Numbered from the stretch's first letter, positions 39,001-53,300 are shown. The stretch is DNA of 64,000 nucleotides from Moringa oleifera (GCA_021397835.1 JAJFZO010000087.1:1054001-1118000), one strand, 5' to 3'. Numbers and translations are program-made. The notes: generated from the letters alone by a model not told the origin.

Positions 39001-40198
39001 AAGAATAGTTTGTGTATCAAAAATTATTTAAATTTTAAAAATAAAGTATAAATTTTATTTTAATTCTTTATAACTAAATTTACTAGTAAAAAATATTATA
39101 AAAATAATAAAAAATATTTTTAATGTTTCATAACTATTTTGAATCAAAATTCAATTGATCATAATAAATAAATTAATATTTATTTATTTATTTAAATTTA
39201 GTTATTAAAAGATGTAAACTTCACGAAATATTTATCTTAATTTTTTAAGTAAATATCATTTAAAATCTTAAATTTTTTACCATCTATCTTCAATCAAACC
39301 CTACTTTTAAAATGTATTTAAACAAAACTCGATTTTATCTAAATTGAACATTAACTCAAAACAATTATAAAAAATTAATAATTTTTTATTGTTAAAATAA
39401 ATAAAAACTAATTAAATAAATTCTATATTTTATTTTAATTTCATCTCTAAAATTTGAAAAAATTTCAACAGACCAACTATTTTTTTATAAATTTGTAAAA
39501 TTTTTAATAGTATATTTAAAAAAAAAACATTTTAAATGCTCCAAAAATTTTAAATTTTTTTATAATGATAAATTAAATATCTTTTACTAAAAAATTATAG
39601 GTCAAAATTTGTTATAAAATATTTTTAATTTAAATATCTTTAATATTAAAATTTTTTAATAAAATTTAATTTGAATAAAATTAAAATGTTAAAATTTATT
39701 TGAATATATTTTAAAAGTAAAAATCTAATAGTAGAGAGAATAAAATTTTAAATTTAAAATAATATTTATTTAAAATAAATAAATCATTTATAAAACAACA
39801 AAATTGGGTTGGGAGTAGAAGACAAAGCCCAATCGGGTATCTTATTGGGCTATTACATGTATGAGTTTTTATGATCCGACTCTGTTCAAATCAACCATTC
39901 ATTAAAAATCAAAATGAACAATTGGGTAATTTATTTTTTACGCGATATGAAGATCAAAACCAAGACTGAGAATCCAACACTTTCAATTCAGAGAAGATAC
40001 TCTTGGAGCTAAGCAAGCTTAGATGTTAATCGACTCAAAATAACACATAAGGAATACTTTTATTTGCCATTGTGAATAACCAGGTTTGAACTTAAACCAC
40101 TACTTATTACAATTTCTACCAGAGTTCATCGGAAGGGAAACAAGCAAGAAGGAATTAGGTAAATTTAGGGGGAACCAGCAGCCTCATGGAAGATCAAA
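36065..40198. other. AT-rich intergenic DNA
   Basis: The DNA is non-coding on both strands. Two GC-richer islands, at about 37390-37760 and 39800-40190, hold no ORF of coding character; the second is the 3' flank of the CAD gene. I see no terminal repeats or other element boundaries. Confidence 0.6.
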
Positions 40199-43023
40199 TT
40201 AAAGAGAAGATAACTCGGACTTGCCTGCAATGTCAATGACGAAACGGTATCTAACGTCGTTTCTTGCGAGTCTGTCCATGGCTTCGTTGATTTCTTCTGG
40301 TTTCACGACCTCAACGTCGCAAGTGACGTTGTGTTTGCCGCAGAAGTTCATCATGTCTTGCGTCTCTTTCATCCCTCCTGTCATGCTACCTTTCACCGTT
40401 CTCTTCCCTGCATGAATCACAATGCTGGTCAATTCTGAGTTCATTGGTTTAAAGATCAAGATTTTTTTTTTTTTATCTGAACTGAATTTGATTTTTTTAA
40501 AAAATATTAATATATGATAATTTAATAAATTAAATTAATTAAAATTTTATTTTAATTATTTTAAATAAAAATGATGTAAAACTTTAATATTTAATTTTTA
40601 TATTACTAACGAAGTTCTCATATTTACTTAATTTATTAATTTAATATAAATTAAATTTTAATTTAAATAATTATTAAAAATTAAAAATATTTTCACTATT
40701 AAAATATCTAAAAAACAACACAAATAAATTCTTCATTTTATTTTCGATCTAATCCTCAAATTTAAATAATTTTTGATACAAAATTTATTTTTATAAATTT
40801 TTTAAAATTTTAATCATATAAATTTTTAAAAAATATATTTTAATATTAAAAAAATTTTAAAACTTTTGATAACGATAACTTAACGTTTTTCATATTTATA
40901 AAAAAATTTTAAATCAAAATTTATTATATAAAATTTTTAATTTAAATATTTTTAATTTTTAATTTTTTAATAAATTTTAATTTAATTTAAATTAATAGAT
41001 TAAATTTTAATTTATTATTTTTAAACAAAAATTTAATTAATAATATAAAATAAATATTAAAATTTTATGAAATTTTCATTTATTTTTTATATTAATATAA
41101 TAATTATAAATTATTTTATTTTTATTTTTATTTTTATTTTTATTAAAATTTAAAATCGACTAAAATTTTATTTGAAAAAAAAAAAAGGGGGAGTGGGGGA
41201 GGGGGTGATATAGATCTTTATTCCCGTTCAAATTTACGGAGGAAGGGTGAAGTTTTACCGAATATCAAAGGGAAAGAAGGAAGTTCAAAGGGCTTGTCCG
41301 GTGCACCCACCACCACCAAAGTGCCATTCACTTTCAGCAACTCTAGGATTGGCCCAAGAGAATGATTACCAGACACGGTATCCATTATAAAATCCAGGCT
41401 TCTCTTTCCTGCCTGTCACCATAAATTCACACTACGTTAGAAGAAATTTAACCAAACTCTTCTAGCTAATAAATGAAGACGTGATTCCTATTTATGGATT
41501 TCAGCTGTCTCCAGTTTTTTTTCATTAAAAGAAAAAACAACCGAATGGAGGAGATGAAGAGAAGCAAGACCTGCATTTGGTCAGCCTTAGTGCTGACGAT
41601 GAACTCGTCTGCGCCCAAGCGTTCTTTAGCTTCTTTTTCTTTGGAGGGAGAGGTGCTAATGACAGTCACATGATGACCACCCACCTTCCCCAGTTTGACT
41701 GCCACGTGTCCCAAACCCCCTAAACCCACAACACCTATCTTCTTCCTCGGTGACTCGAACAATCCGCAGTCTTTCATGGGGCTGTACACAGTGATTCCGG
41801 CGCACATCAGCGGCGCTGCTGCGTCCAGCGGCAGGTTCTCCGGCACATGCACCACGTATCTTCAGGTCAATCAAACACATCAAAATGTTCAACAGATGCG
41901 CATTGCCAATGATAGAATAAGAGATTTATGGGCTTGAACTGACGAGTTAATTAAAAATTAGTATACCTGTGATCAGCAACCAACATTTTGGAGTAGCCAC
42001 CGTAAGTAATGCTACCATCCCAGAAGATGCCATTGTAGGTGAACTGGATCTTATCGCAGTAGTTCTCTTGGTCGTCTTTGCAGAACTCACACTCTAAACA
42101 CGAAGCTGCCAAGCACCCTACAGCCACCTTATCTCCCACCTTGAAGTTCTGAACATCACTGCCCACTTTGGTGATCACTCCAGTAATTTCATGGCTGCGA
42201 GAACAGATGATCACAGCATAAATTGTAAACTCAGAAATGACATTACCATCTTTGAGTTGAAGAAAACAGATGCCAGAGATATCAGAGAGAAGGGTGTGAA
42301 TTACCCAGGCACAACAGGATACATGGTTGTACCCCAATCGTTCCTCGCGTGGTGTAGATCAGTGTGGCAAATCCCACAGTACATGATCTCTATGGTCACA
42401 TCATGGACGCCATTCTCTCTGCTCGGTGGTTATATATCGACATACATGCGTACACAGATCATTAAGGAGATTAATTTTTTCTGATTTTGGGTCAAGAAAG
42501 CATTTAATAAAAGAAACTAAGCACAAACAACAGAAAGAGAGATGAGAAATCAGAGACAGTTTTGCATCTATTGATCAGCTCCGATACTGAGAACACTTTC
42601 GGGCATGATCATCAGCTGTTTTTAGATTGAAAGTGTAAAATAACCCCATACAAGCCCAGTACCCTTCACTTTATAAACACAATAAATTGATAAGAGCTCT
42701 GATTAAACCTTCCATGGACAAAACAAAGCCCTGGATACTTGCCAAGATTAAACGTTCAGCAGCGGGATTCTCCGGAACAGAAAGTAGCGAGCTACCCAAA
42801 GCAGACATACATCGTTTGAGCGTTTTTCCGAACAATAAGCGTGCAATAATGTAAATGTAATAGATCTAATACGCTTCACCTCCGTATCATGCAAGAGAAC
42901 ACCGATTTCAGACATCATTGATCTATACCTTCGCTTGAAGACGTAAGGGGTTATCTTGCCCGAGGAATCGTGAGCTGCCCATCCTGCAACAATCTGAGTA
43001 TGATTCGGAGTCGTTTGCGCCAT
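40199..43023 (-). CDS. Zinc-dependent cinnamyl/aryl alcohol dehydrogenase (CAD/mannitol dehydrogenase-like)
   Basis: Six exons on the minus strand: 43023-42929, 42418-42305, 42194-41967, 41859-41571, 41412-41259 and 40407-40199. All are in phase and encode 362 residues. Catalytic zinc ligands are Cys46 (CGICHTD), His71/Glu72 (GHE) and Cys165. The structural zinc cysteines are 102, 105, 108 and 116. The nucleotide-binding GLGGLG motif is at 191-196. The STS at 214-216 fits NADP(H) preference in this family. The enzyme is a medium-chain dehydrogenase that interconverts aldehydes and alcohols, probably phenylpropanoid or related; the exact substrate cannot be told. Intron 5 (851 bp) is very AT-rich with a G-rich tract at 41187-41205. 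Confidence 0.93.
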
Positions 43024-45410
43024 GGCGGAAGATACAGAGAACAGAGAAAGAGCTGAGCAAATAATCAATGAGCAGGTGAGACCATGCTCTGTGCTTGTCT
43101 TATCATCATCTGTAACGCTGCACTGAGTAATCGATGCTCGAAGAAATTTAATAACTCGCACGTGGTTCAAGTGGGTCCTGAGGAAATTTTGATAATAAAG
43201 AAAGGGAACCCCAACCCAAGAACCCAAAAAAAACAAAAAAAATCTATGAATAAAAATTTTATATTAAATAAATAAATAAATTATTAACAAATACTTCAAT
43301 TTAAAATATGTTAAAAATTTCAATGAAAATATTAAAGATATGTATTGAATAAAAATTAAATTTAAAAAATTGTAATGTTTAGCTTATTTATTAATTAAAT
43401 TCTTATATTTAAAAAAACATATATCATACTTTTATTTCAACAATTTAACACAAATTAAATTTCAATTCAAATAATTATAAAATATTAAAAATATTTTCGT
43501 TGTTGACTGATCTAAAATATGATTCAAATGAACTCTCCTCTTCATTTTGAGTTTATTTTTTAAATTTATACTTTTTATTTATAATTATATTATAAATTTT
43601 TTAAAATTATAATATTATAAATTTAAATATATATATATATATTTTAAGTACTCAAAAATTTTTAATTTTTTGTGATAATTTGAAAATTTTATATTTATAA
43701 AAAAATTTAAATTATAATTATTATATAAAATCTTTAATTTAAATATCTGTTAACATAGTTCAAAATTTGATAAATTAGAATTCGATTCTCATATTTTGTA
43801 CATAAACACTTGATGAATATGAGATAAATATCAAAGATTATATAAAATTTATTTTAAAAATATTTTTATAATTTAATATATTAATATATAAAAATTATAA
43901 TTATTAAATAATTAAATTATAATATTTTAATAACAATTTAAAAATTAACTTATCTTACATTAGTAAAAAATTAAATAAAAATTATTTTAAATACAAAATT
44001 TCACCCTTTTTCTTAAATCAAATCTAAATTTTAAAATACTTTTAAATAAATTTTTATTTATTAATTTTATTTAAATTAAATATTAATAAAAATAATTGTC
44101 AAAAAGTAATAGTATTTTTATTATTAAAATACCTAAAAAAATTAGTCAAATAGAACTCTATTTTAATTTTATTATTTAAATTTAAATATTTTTTACTAAT
44201 AAATTATTTTCATTAAATTTTTTATTTTTTATTAATTTAAATTTTTTAAAATATATATTTTTATTACTAAAATTAATTTTTTTAAAAATAACTAAAATAT
44301 TTTTATATTTATAAAAAATTTAAGTAAAAATTTATTGTAAAATATTTTATTTTTTAATCTAATTTAATTTAATAAAATTAAAATTATTTTAAACGTTCTA
44401 AAAATTAAAAATTTAAATAAAAAACTAAAAATTTTAAATAATATTTATTTTAAAAATTTTCAATCCAATGCTTATATAACGTATCAGCAAATTCAAGACA
44501 GTTGGCAGTGCAAAATCTTGAAGTGATCAAATTGGAGATCAGATGATTTAACGTCAGCCATGTGATTCATTTCCGTCTTTGTCTTCTAAGATGGAAATTC
44601 CAAGGCAGTTTGTTTACTTTTAAATTTCGCGATTAAAAGAAAATAAATAAATAACCAGAGGCATTCATAGTATCCGTACCGGACAGCCTTTTGATTCCTG
44701 TTCTTTTTTTTGCAATGAATCCATTCATTTCTGGGCGATGGACCGCTCAAATTTCTCAGTTTCCTCTATTTTGAGACCCATTAATATATTTTATTGATCT
44801 GAATTATATTAAAATTTTGAATAAATATTAATGTATTTTCATTTAATAAAATTTATAATTATAATTATTTATTTTTATTATATAAATATAATAAATTATT
44901 TTTTATTTTCTATTTTTTTAAATGACACCATTTCATCATCATTTTCAAATAGTTTGACATCATCTTTCTGGTTTTCTTCTTGCTTAAACTGCCCAATATT
45001 TTCACTTGGTAAATTGTTGTGCACATTTAATTTAGGAGTTTAGTTTCGTTGATAAAATATAATTTAATAAAATTTATAGACTTTTAGCGTGCATTCATTG
45101 TGTTATTTGTAAAAGATCATGTGTTACTACTTTCCTGAAAATGTGAAATTTGTTTGCATTAAGAATACATATTTTAATAATATAAATAGTTTTCTATTTT
45201 GAAGATTTCAAAAAAAGATTAATATTACTCCTATGATTTAGGGATAGACATGTTTATAATTGGAACTTCAGCTCGTTTTGTTTAATAATTAAATTTAATT
45301 AAAGTTACTTATTTTATAAATAGGTAAATCGTAAGCCTTAAATTTTAAATCGAATTACTTAATGAGTTAGTATGTTAAAATTAATTAAATGGGTTAATGT
45401 ATAAAATAAC
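43024..45410. other. CAD promoter and AT-rich intergenic DNA
   Basis: The first ~200 bp are the CAD promoter and leader on the minus strand; no clear TATA box is seen. The remainder is AT-rich. A GC-richer island at 44470-44760 holds no coding ORF and may be a relic. Confidence 0.5.
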
Positions 45411-46460
45411 TTTAGATCATTTCTAATGAACACGACAAAATACCAATTTGGTGTTCACAACCTGCTAACATGGTCTTTAATGAAACGATAAATATAAATT
45501 GATAATTTGGTGTATCTACAATGCTCCATCAAATCTCTAATAAAGATGGCAAAACACTAATTTGGTATTTAAAATCTGATAATATGATCTCTAATGAAAC
45601 GACAAATAGAAATCGATAATTAACTTTGTTGTATAATTATTTTTTAAAGTTTTTGATGCAGCACTGCAATTGTACCAAATATTTTTTTTATTTTATTATA
45701 TAATTATTTTTTTAAGTTTATGGTGCAACACATAGTTGCATCAATTGTATTTTTAAAATTTTTTATATAATTATTTTTTAAAATTTTGAATTAAACATAT
45801 TTTTAAAGAATAACTTAATAAATATATTATATTATTAAAAAAATTATATCATTGAGAATATTTCATTAAGATCTTTAAAACAATATCAATATTCAATATT
45901 TTATTTTATTTTATTTTATTTAATGATAATAATAATATATTTAATTAATGATAATATTATATATAATATCAAAGTTACTGTTTAAAATATATAAAAATTT
46001 TAATAATTTTGAAGTTATTATATAATTTAAACTTTGGATGAATGTGATAAGAATAAAATTTACTTCAATTGAAAGTATAGCACAATAAACAAAATAACAC
46101 TCCAATGATTATGACATAAACTCAAATTACAATATTAATTGAAACTAAAATACTATAATAATTTAATAAATTATTAGTTTTAAAATTATTAAAATATATA
46201 ATTTATTATATAATATTAATTTATTTAAAAATAAATAAATTAAAAATTTAAGTTACATTAATTATTTAAAATTAATTAATTAATATTTTAATTTTTTATT
46301 AATAACTATTATTTATACTATTAAAATGATATTATAATATCAATTTAGTGTATATAGGTTAGAAATGAAAAAAATTTGACGTTGAAATATTTTTAAAAAA
46401 TTTGTTTTCTAACACCAAATTGTTGTTAAATTTGGTGCATAGGGTTGAAGATGGCCTTAG
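45411..46460. mobile_element. Possible degenerate non-autonomous DNA element
   Basis: The left end (TTTAGATCATTTCTAATG) and the reverse complement of the right end (CTAAGGCCATCTTCAACC) are weakly similar. Both are followed inward by an AATTTGGTGT-type motif. Plant non-autonomous elements often have ends of the type 'ctaaggccatctccaac'. A diverged ~114-bp tandem duplication (about 45421-45640) lies at the left end. No transposase or target-site duplication is visible, so the call is weak. Confidence 0.25.
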
Positions 46461-47189
46461 CAAGACTAAATTTGATTAGAATTATATAGTAAAACTAATT
46501 ACACAAAAAAAATTAATAATATAATTCAATAATATTTTTTATCAATTTTAATTTATATATTAAATTAATACAATGTGTATCGCATGTATAGAATTAATTT
46601 TGTAAAAACCTTATCAAATTTTAGTATGTTATCGTATTAAAACAATGAACTAACTTAATTTTTTAATTTATATATTTTTTATAAATCATTTCATCAAAAG
46701 TAAAATTAGTATATTTATTATTTATTAAAAATTTACATGTAACCCTAAATTTTATTAATATTGTTTACTCTTATCTTGTAATTAGATAACAACACATAAT
46801 ACTCACTAATTTTATCAATTTCAATTTTAAAAATAAAAATTTATTAAAATTATTATATATTTAATATTTTAAAACTTTAAAGTTATTAATTAGTTTTAAA
46901 AAATTTCGTATCATATTTATTATTATTCATTTTGAATATTAATATTTAATTTTTTTATTTATATTATTTTTAAGAATATAAATAAAATTGTTTGTCAAAT
47001 TGATTTTTATATAACATTTTATTAACCTGCGGGTCAGATTAGATGTTGCCTGTGGGTTAAGCATTACGGGCTTCCAAATCCAATAAAAATGGTCATAGAA
47101 ACTTGGTTGGGCTCGAGCCTAACTCACTGGCCTCGAGCCACTTCTGGGTATTATAGCAAGGCTTAGAGTCCAGGCTCGGGATTCATTCT

Positions 47190-47310
47190 GACTTCACCAA
47201 CTATTTGCTCATTAGAAACACGTGTCATAAGATATACACGTGGCATGATCAGCCCAACAGCGCGGAAATTCGTGTTTGAAGCTGATCTGTTCGCATCCGA
47301 TAATAGCCTA
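47190..47310. repeat. G-box/ABRE-containing repeat, copy 1
   Basis: It contains ACACGTGTC at 47218-47226 and ACACGTGGC at 47236-47244, within TACACGTGGCATGATCA. A diverged direct copy lies at about 48165-48275. A further GCCACGTGTA is at 47401-47410. ACGTGGC is the core of ABA-responsive elements bound by group-A bZIP factors. Confidence 0.55.
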
Positions 47311-48164
47311 ACAAGTATGACCCACAACGGCAAACCACCTTCCCCCGTAATTTCCAAATTTCTTGGTGTTTACCATTAAAAAAGAAAATCTTTTCTTAGT
47401 GCCACGTGTAAGTGGTGCACCATAACAAGTCCAATAAAACGTAGTAATGTTTATTAATTTAATTAAACTTTAGTTTTTGACAATATATTAATTCAACTTA
47501 TATTTAGCAAGATCATATTAATTTTTCATATCTACAATACTGTAAAGCAAAACATCAACCACATAAAATTGATCTAAATGTTTTAAAATTAAAATAGTTG
47601 ATTTATATTAAGGATAAATATTAAAAAATTAAACTATTTATGTTTTTGTTCAAAACATTGTAGTTTTTCTATTAATTTTATATATAAATATTTAAGTTAA
47701 TTTATTTTTTCAAATAATTTATTTAAGTTAAAAATTTAATATAATAAATTTTGACTTACAATATTTCAATTTAAGTTATCATTACTAATTTTTTTTGAAT
47801 ATTTAAAATATATATTTAAAATTTTATATCATTAATCTAATAGTAAGAAAGTTTTTAAAATGTTTCCAAATATTTTAAAAGATATTTAAAAATATCTTAA
47901 TTATTATATCTTCAAAATATTGTAATATTTTTATATATTTTCTCTAGTAAAACAGTAAATCTCAAATGTAAGCATGTATACTGAGTAATAGAATTTTTTT
48001 TTTCTCTCAAAGCATATGTTATAGTAAAAAAATTAAATTGATTCATTTCCACTGGAAACTTTTTTTTTTTACTTAATCATGTTTGGTATAAAAATTCGGA
48101 TTAAGACATTAAAAAAAACATTAAATAAAGATTTAGAGCAACTTCTGAATGTGTTTTAGGCTCT

Positions 48165-48275
48165 GATTCAATATGCTGTCACTGACTATTTACTCATTAG
48201 ACATACACGTGGCATGATCAACCGTGCCGTAACGCGAGTCCGCAGCTGATCCTTTCTCATTCAATAGTAACGAAA
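48165..48275. repeat. G-box/ABRE-containing repeat, copy 2
   Basis: Direct copy of the module at 47190-47310, about 970 bp away. The shared segments are CTATTT(A/G)CTCATTAGA, TACACGTGGCATGATCA and GCTGATC, with ACACGTGGC at 48205-48213. Relative to copy 1 it lacks the first G-box and about 14 bp. Confidence 0.55.
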
Positions 48276-49968
48276 TTGAAATAAATTTAAATATTAAAAT
48301 TAAAATTTTAAATTTGGGATGAATCCAAGTGTCTTAATCAATTTTTGAAATTTTTTAAATCAATTGGTACTTGATTTATTGTCATTTTTAAATTTAAATT
48401 TGTTATGAAATTAATTTTAATACTTAAATTTGTTTTAAATTTATTTATAATTATTTATATATTAAACTTTAACAAATTAATAGACATTTTATCTATTAAA
48501 TATTTATTTATTCTATAATTTAATATAATTAAATTTTAAAATAAATTAATAAACATTGATTAAAACCCCACGCGCTTATTAAAATTGAAATCCTATCTCT
48601 TCTTATTTCATTTAAAAATTAATTGAACTTAAAAGTAAAATTCATCCATATGTTTTTAAAATTAATTTATCTAATTAATAAATTAATTTTAAACATAAAT
48701 ATAAGAAATTCTTAAAATTATTTATATTTCTAATAAAAACTGTATATTTTTAAAATTTTAATTAAAATTTGATTGATTTTGTTGAGATTTCTACATGAAT
48801 TTTAGGTCAATTTTGTAATTACAATAATGATATTAAATTTTGAATTTTTCCTAAAACTTTTAATTCACTGATGTTAAATTTTGAATTAATTTATAATTTA
48901 AAGTTTCTTTGTAATTCATAATTTTAATAATATTAATCTTAAAATATTTAAATTTAAAATTGTTACAAACTGATCAATTTCATTTATTATTTTTATTTGA
49001 CCATTTACAATATCATGATTAATAAATATTCAATTAACAATTTACCAGTTATGTGTTGTTTTTATTTATTTAATTATTTTTTAAAAAATGTTGTTATATT
49101 GTAATTTTATTACGTTCATTTATATTTTTTTATTATTTTGTGTTATATTTTATTTTTCTTTGACAACAAGTATGGAATCATTAGCTTGATAGTTTTTTTT
49201 TTTTGATCGATTTTTGTATGAATTCTAAATCAATATTATAATCAATATAATGATTCAAGGGGGGCTTTATATTAGGAAGATAATTCTATGATGTTTTTAA
49301 TTTAAATATTTTTTGAAAAAAATTAATTTCACTTAATATCAAAATTTTAAGTTAATTTACAAATTTGAAAAAAATATAATTTTACTTATTGATTTTTTAA
49401 ATCTGTAAAAAATAAATAAATAACTGTTTTTAATAAACATATAAATATTTTAAAATATTTTCACATACAATAAGTTCGTTTTTAAAAAAATAAATTGATT
49501 GAACTTGCTCTAAAAAAGCTTCTTGATTCCCACCCTATCTCAATGAAAGTGTTCAAAGTCTAGTAAATCTTTTCATAGACGTTACTCTCTTATAAGAATT
49601 TCTAAGCAGATAAAATAGAATCCTTTCCCATATTAAAATGTGAGAACGATCCAATTCTCTGCATCTATCCCATGTTCCTTTCCTCCCTTGACCAAAAGTC
49701 TATTAATCAATTTGGCTCTATTATATTTATGTATTTCCATATTTACCCTTCCTTAAAAATTATATTTTTATATTCTAAAAACAAAGTTAACATAAAAAAA
49801 CATTATAGTTACAGATTTTTAATCTATCTTAGTTCGATAATACTACATGGATGAGATAAAAAAAATAAACATATTTTATTAAATTAATCCCTTAATAATG
49901 AGAAAACAATAATGAGAGCATTTGGGGTAATATGGTAGTTTCAGTTGACAACGAACAGAAACCCTCGC

Positions 49969-49975
49969 TATAAAT
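49969..49975 (+). promoter_or_regulatory. TATA box of the LARP1 gene
   Basis: TATAAAT is followed by a ~370-bp leader region that is CT-rich and contains a CACGTG G-box near 50135. The distance to the ATG (50366) implies a long leader or a leader intron. Confidence 0.5.
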
Positions 49976-50365
49976 GGCGTGGCTCAAGAAAGTTACGAAG
50001 AAAAAAAAAGAAGTGTCTTTTAACAGAATCCCCAGTTTCTCCCACCCCTAAAAACTGAGCTCGAGAAACCAAAAAATACAGAGTGAATGCGCCGGGTTTC
50101 TGGTTCTTCTTCAGGGCGGCTGGCGCGTACCGATCACGTGTTGGATCCCCCATTTTCTTGTTGAAATCGTACATTCTTGATATAGAAAACTCGAGCTTCT
50201 TTCTTTCTTTTTCCCTTTCTTTCATCATTCTTTAAAAGGTTACTTAATGATATTTCATTAGTTAATTGCCCAATTAAGTATTTCTTTTTTTTATTCATGT
50301 TTGTTGATACTTTCTGTGATCTTTCTCCTTCAATATTGTTGTGAACTTCAAAACCCTAATCTTGA

Positions 50366-53300
50366 ATGGCCATGACGGCTGATTCTTCTTCCAATCATCA
50401 GTCTCCACGTGCTTCTGGCTTCTCTGGGGACGGCTTGAAACATCCTCAGGTCTGGCGAAAAAGTTTACCCTCTCCATGGAATCAAGTGGTTCGGGGTGAG
50501 CCCGAATCAATAGCAGCCGCTGGCCATTCTCCATCGTCACCATCATCATCATCGTCACCGGTGGCTTTCGTACCGGAACAGACTTCTTTCTCCGACTGCT
50601 CTCCGGCGATGGCAGCTTCGTCGCCGCAGGCGCCGGCGCCGCCGGATGGCGTAGTGGTCGCGGATAGTGCAGAGGGAAATAGCAAAAATGCGGCGGCTAG
50701 GCCTAAGAAGCCGGCGTGGAACAAGCTATCCAATGGTGTCGTTGAGGTTGGTCCCGTAATGGGAGCAGTGTCTTGGCCTGCTTTATCTGAATCTGCTCGA
50801 ACTTTGCCTAAATCATCAGCTGACTCTTCTTCCAAGACTGTCCCAGATGGATCAGTCTCCAGTTCTCAGGTTCGGTTCCCCTATTTTCTCCTCTGTTATT
50901 GTGTTTGGTCGCCGGGAAATTTTAGTGAGAGAAAGGCAAACAGAATCCTGGATTACTCAGTTTCGTAATTATGCCAAACTTTCTTGATCGAGGCATGTGG
51001 TAGTCTGCTTCCAGAACAAAAACAAGCTTTTTAATTGAAAATTTCCCCTTTCCAACCGTCTCTCAAGTTTCTTCAGCCTCCACAGAGAAGAAATAATTTG
51101 TATGCTATCAATAATAGGTTGATAGTTGTTTCTAAAAAAAAAAAAAGGGTTGATAGTTCTTGTGTATGCATGTTTGATCTTGCCTTTACTGTAGGAACTC
51201 GTAATTCCAAGTGCGCCTCTGAAGCAGGCTACTGCTAATGTGAATCCTAACTCAATTCCAAACCGGTCAATGCCAGCACGACAAAGACCTGGAAAGCGGG
51301 GTGGAGGTAATGGGGGCAGCGGCTCTGGGGGTGGGCCTGGACGGAGCAGCTTCACTCAACCTCCTCCTCCTCCACCACCACCACCACCACCACCACCATT
51401 TTCTGTATTCCCATTTCCTCCTAATAGTTATGGTGGTTTTGTGCCGCCAATACCAGATCCTTCTGCAAGAGATACTGCCTACAGAGGCAATAATTGGGAA
51501 GCTAGACCAGTTGGAGGGTTTATGTCTCAACAATACACGGTGAATGATCATCGAAATTCCTCCCGAAGGGGCAACTATGGACCACGTAGAGATGGTCCTT
51601 ACCATGGTAATTTTGGGGGCAGGCGTAATCAGGATCCTGGAAATTATGCAAAAACCAGGGATGTCCATGTGCAACAACCTAGAGCGCCTCCAAGAGGTTT
51701 TGTAAGGCCTCCACCACCCAATGCAAACTCATTTGTTCCTCACTCGCCTGTCAGGCCCTTTGGGAATCCTATTGGATATCATGGTAAGTATATCTTCTAA
51801 AGTCTGTCTTTTTATTTTCTTGATGATTTACGTGTGGAACTAATGCCTGTATGCTCTTCAGAGTTACTATATGTCCCTGCAGTGCCTTTGGAGCCCTACA
51901 GTGGCATGCCCTTTATTACTCATGTGCCGCCCCCTCCTGTCATTATGTCTGTTTCAGAATCTCCTTTACCCACATTGATAGTCCGTCAGATAGATTATTA
52001 TTTCAGGTAATCTAAATTGTGTTTGTTTTTAGTTACACTAATCGACTCCACGGACAGATTTAACTTTTCACCAGTTCATTGAGATGCCAAATGGATATGA
52101 CCTGGTGACTTGTTAATTGCAGTGATGCTAATTTGATAAAAGACGAGTTTTTAAAGTCAAACATGGATGATCAGGGATGGGTTCCCATTTCTCTAATAGC
52201 AAACTTTCCTCGAGTAAGTTATTAGTAATTAATTACTTAACATTTTAATTTTTGTTTGAAAATTAAACTTTTGATGTTGTGTGTGTTTTGGCAGCTTCAT
52301 GCTAAAGCACACATAACGCAATGCATATTTGTTTACCTTAAAGTTTGCCTACTATTTTTGACTTTTATTAAATGTGCTTGCAATGGCAATTTTGCATGTT
52401 GGAATATTTGGTAGCCATAGGACTTTGTGGTACTTTATTATCACTATAGTTCACTCTTTCAATGCATCTTTTTTGAGTTGCTGCTTTTGTTCTACATGTT
52501 GTCCTTATAATTAAATGTAGAAGTTTAAGTGGTTGCACTTCTCACTATGTTTGTAGTTTTACTGAAAGAGTATCTTGGGGTGTTGATGTTATGAGCTGAA
52601 TATTGTACAGAACTTGAAGTAAGGATGGGAGAGCTTTGGGTTGGTAGTAGAGGATCAGGTTCGCAATGCAATGCTTTTGGTGGCAATGTGGCATCCTGGA
52701 GAATGAAGCAGAAAAGAAATAAATACATGTACATAGTTGGCAAGCAACTGTGATAATTGGAAGTTTAAACCATACTATCCTTGATCCTTATATCAAGCAG
52801 GATGCCATTGAGTACTAGTGATTTCAGATTGTTAAACATGTCAGGTATAGATGAGCCTGTTCATCAAAATCTCACTGGAAAGGGACCCCGTTTGTTTAGT
52901 AGTTTTGGGTTAAACTCCTCGTCCCTGCTTTGACTTCAAACTGAATAGGAACATTTTGTTAATCTTTGAGGGTATACTTCCATGGACTATTTTGCAACAC
53001 AAACCATCCCTTCCCCTCCCCCCCAACCCCTTCCCCACGCTCCCTTCTTCCCCAAGGTGCTTTGTGGCAACATTCATGATTTGGGTTCAAGGTGGTGATT
53101 TGATGATAGTAGTACACTGCTGTTGCCTTCAAAGTCAGAAGGTTGATGGTGTGCGCCGTTAGCTTTTTCTTTGTCTCCTTTACTTTGATAGTGAACTTAT
53201 TCTGTGAATTGATGGGGATAAAGGAAATATAGGAGAAGAAAGAAAAATGTGAATGGAGAAACAAAAATATACAGTAAATAACAGAGAATAGAGATAGGCC

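Larger units (their letters stand above)
46461..49968. other. AT-rich intergenic DNA upstream of the LARP1 gene
   Basis: Mostly A/T runs. A GC-richer island at 47030-47440 and a shorter one at 48165-48275 share a repeated module listed separately. No ORF is credible. Confidence 0.55.

Noticed and set aside
41187..41205. G-rich tract in CAD intron 5 as a quadruplex
   Set aside because: Only three G5 runs are present, so the four-run rule is not met.
47163..47357. 64-codon minus-strand ORF
   Set aside because: It lies over the G-box repeat module and has no domain; likely chance in a GC-richer island.
51361..51399. Proline-codon run in LARP1 as a separate repeat element
   Set aside because: It is part of the coding sequence; the opposite-strand tryptophan-rich ORF is a shadow.
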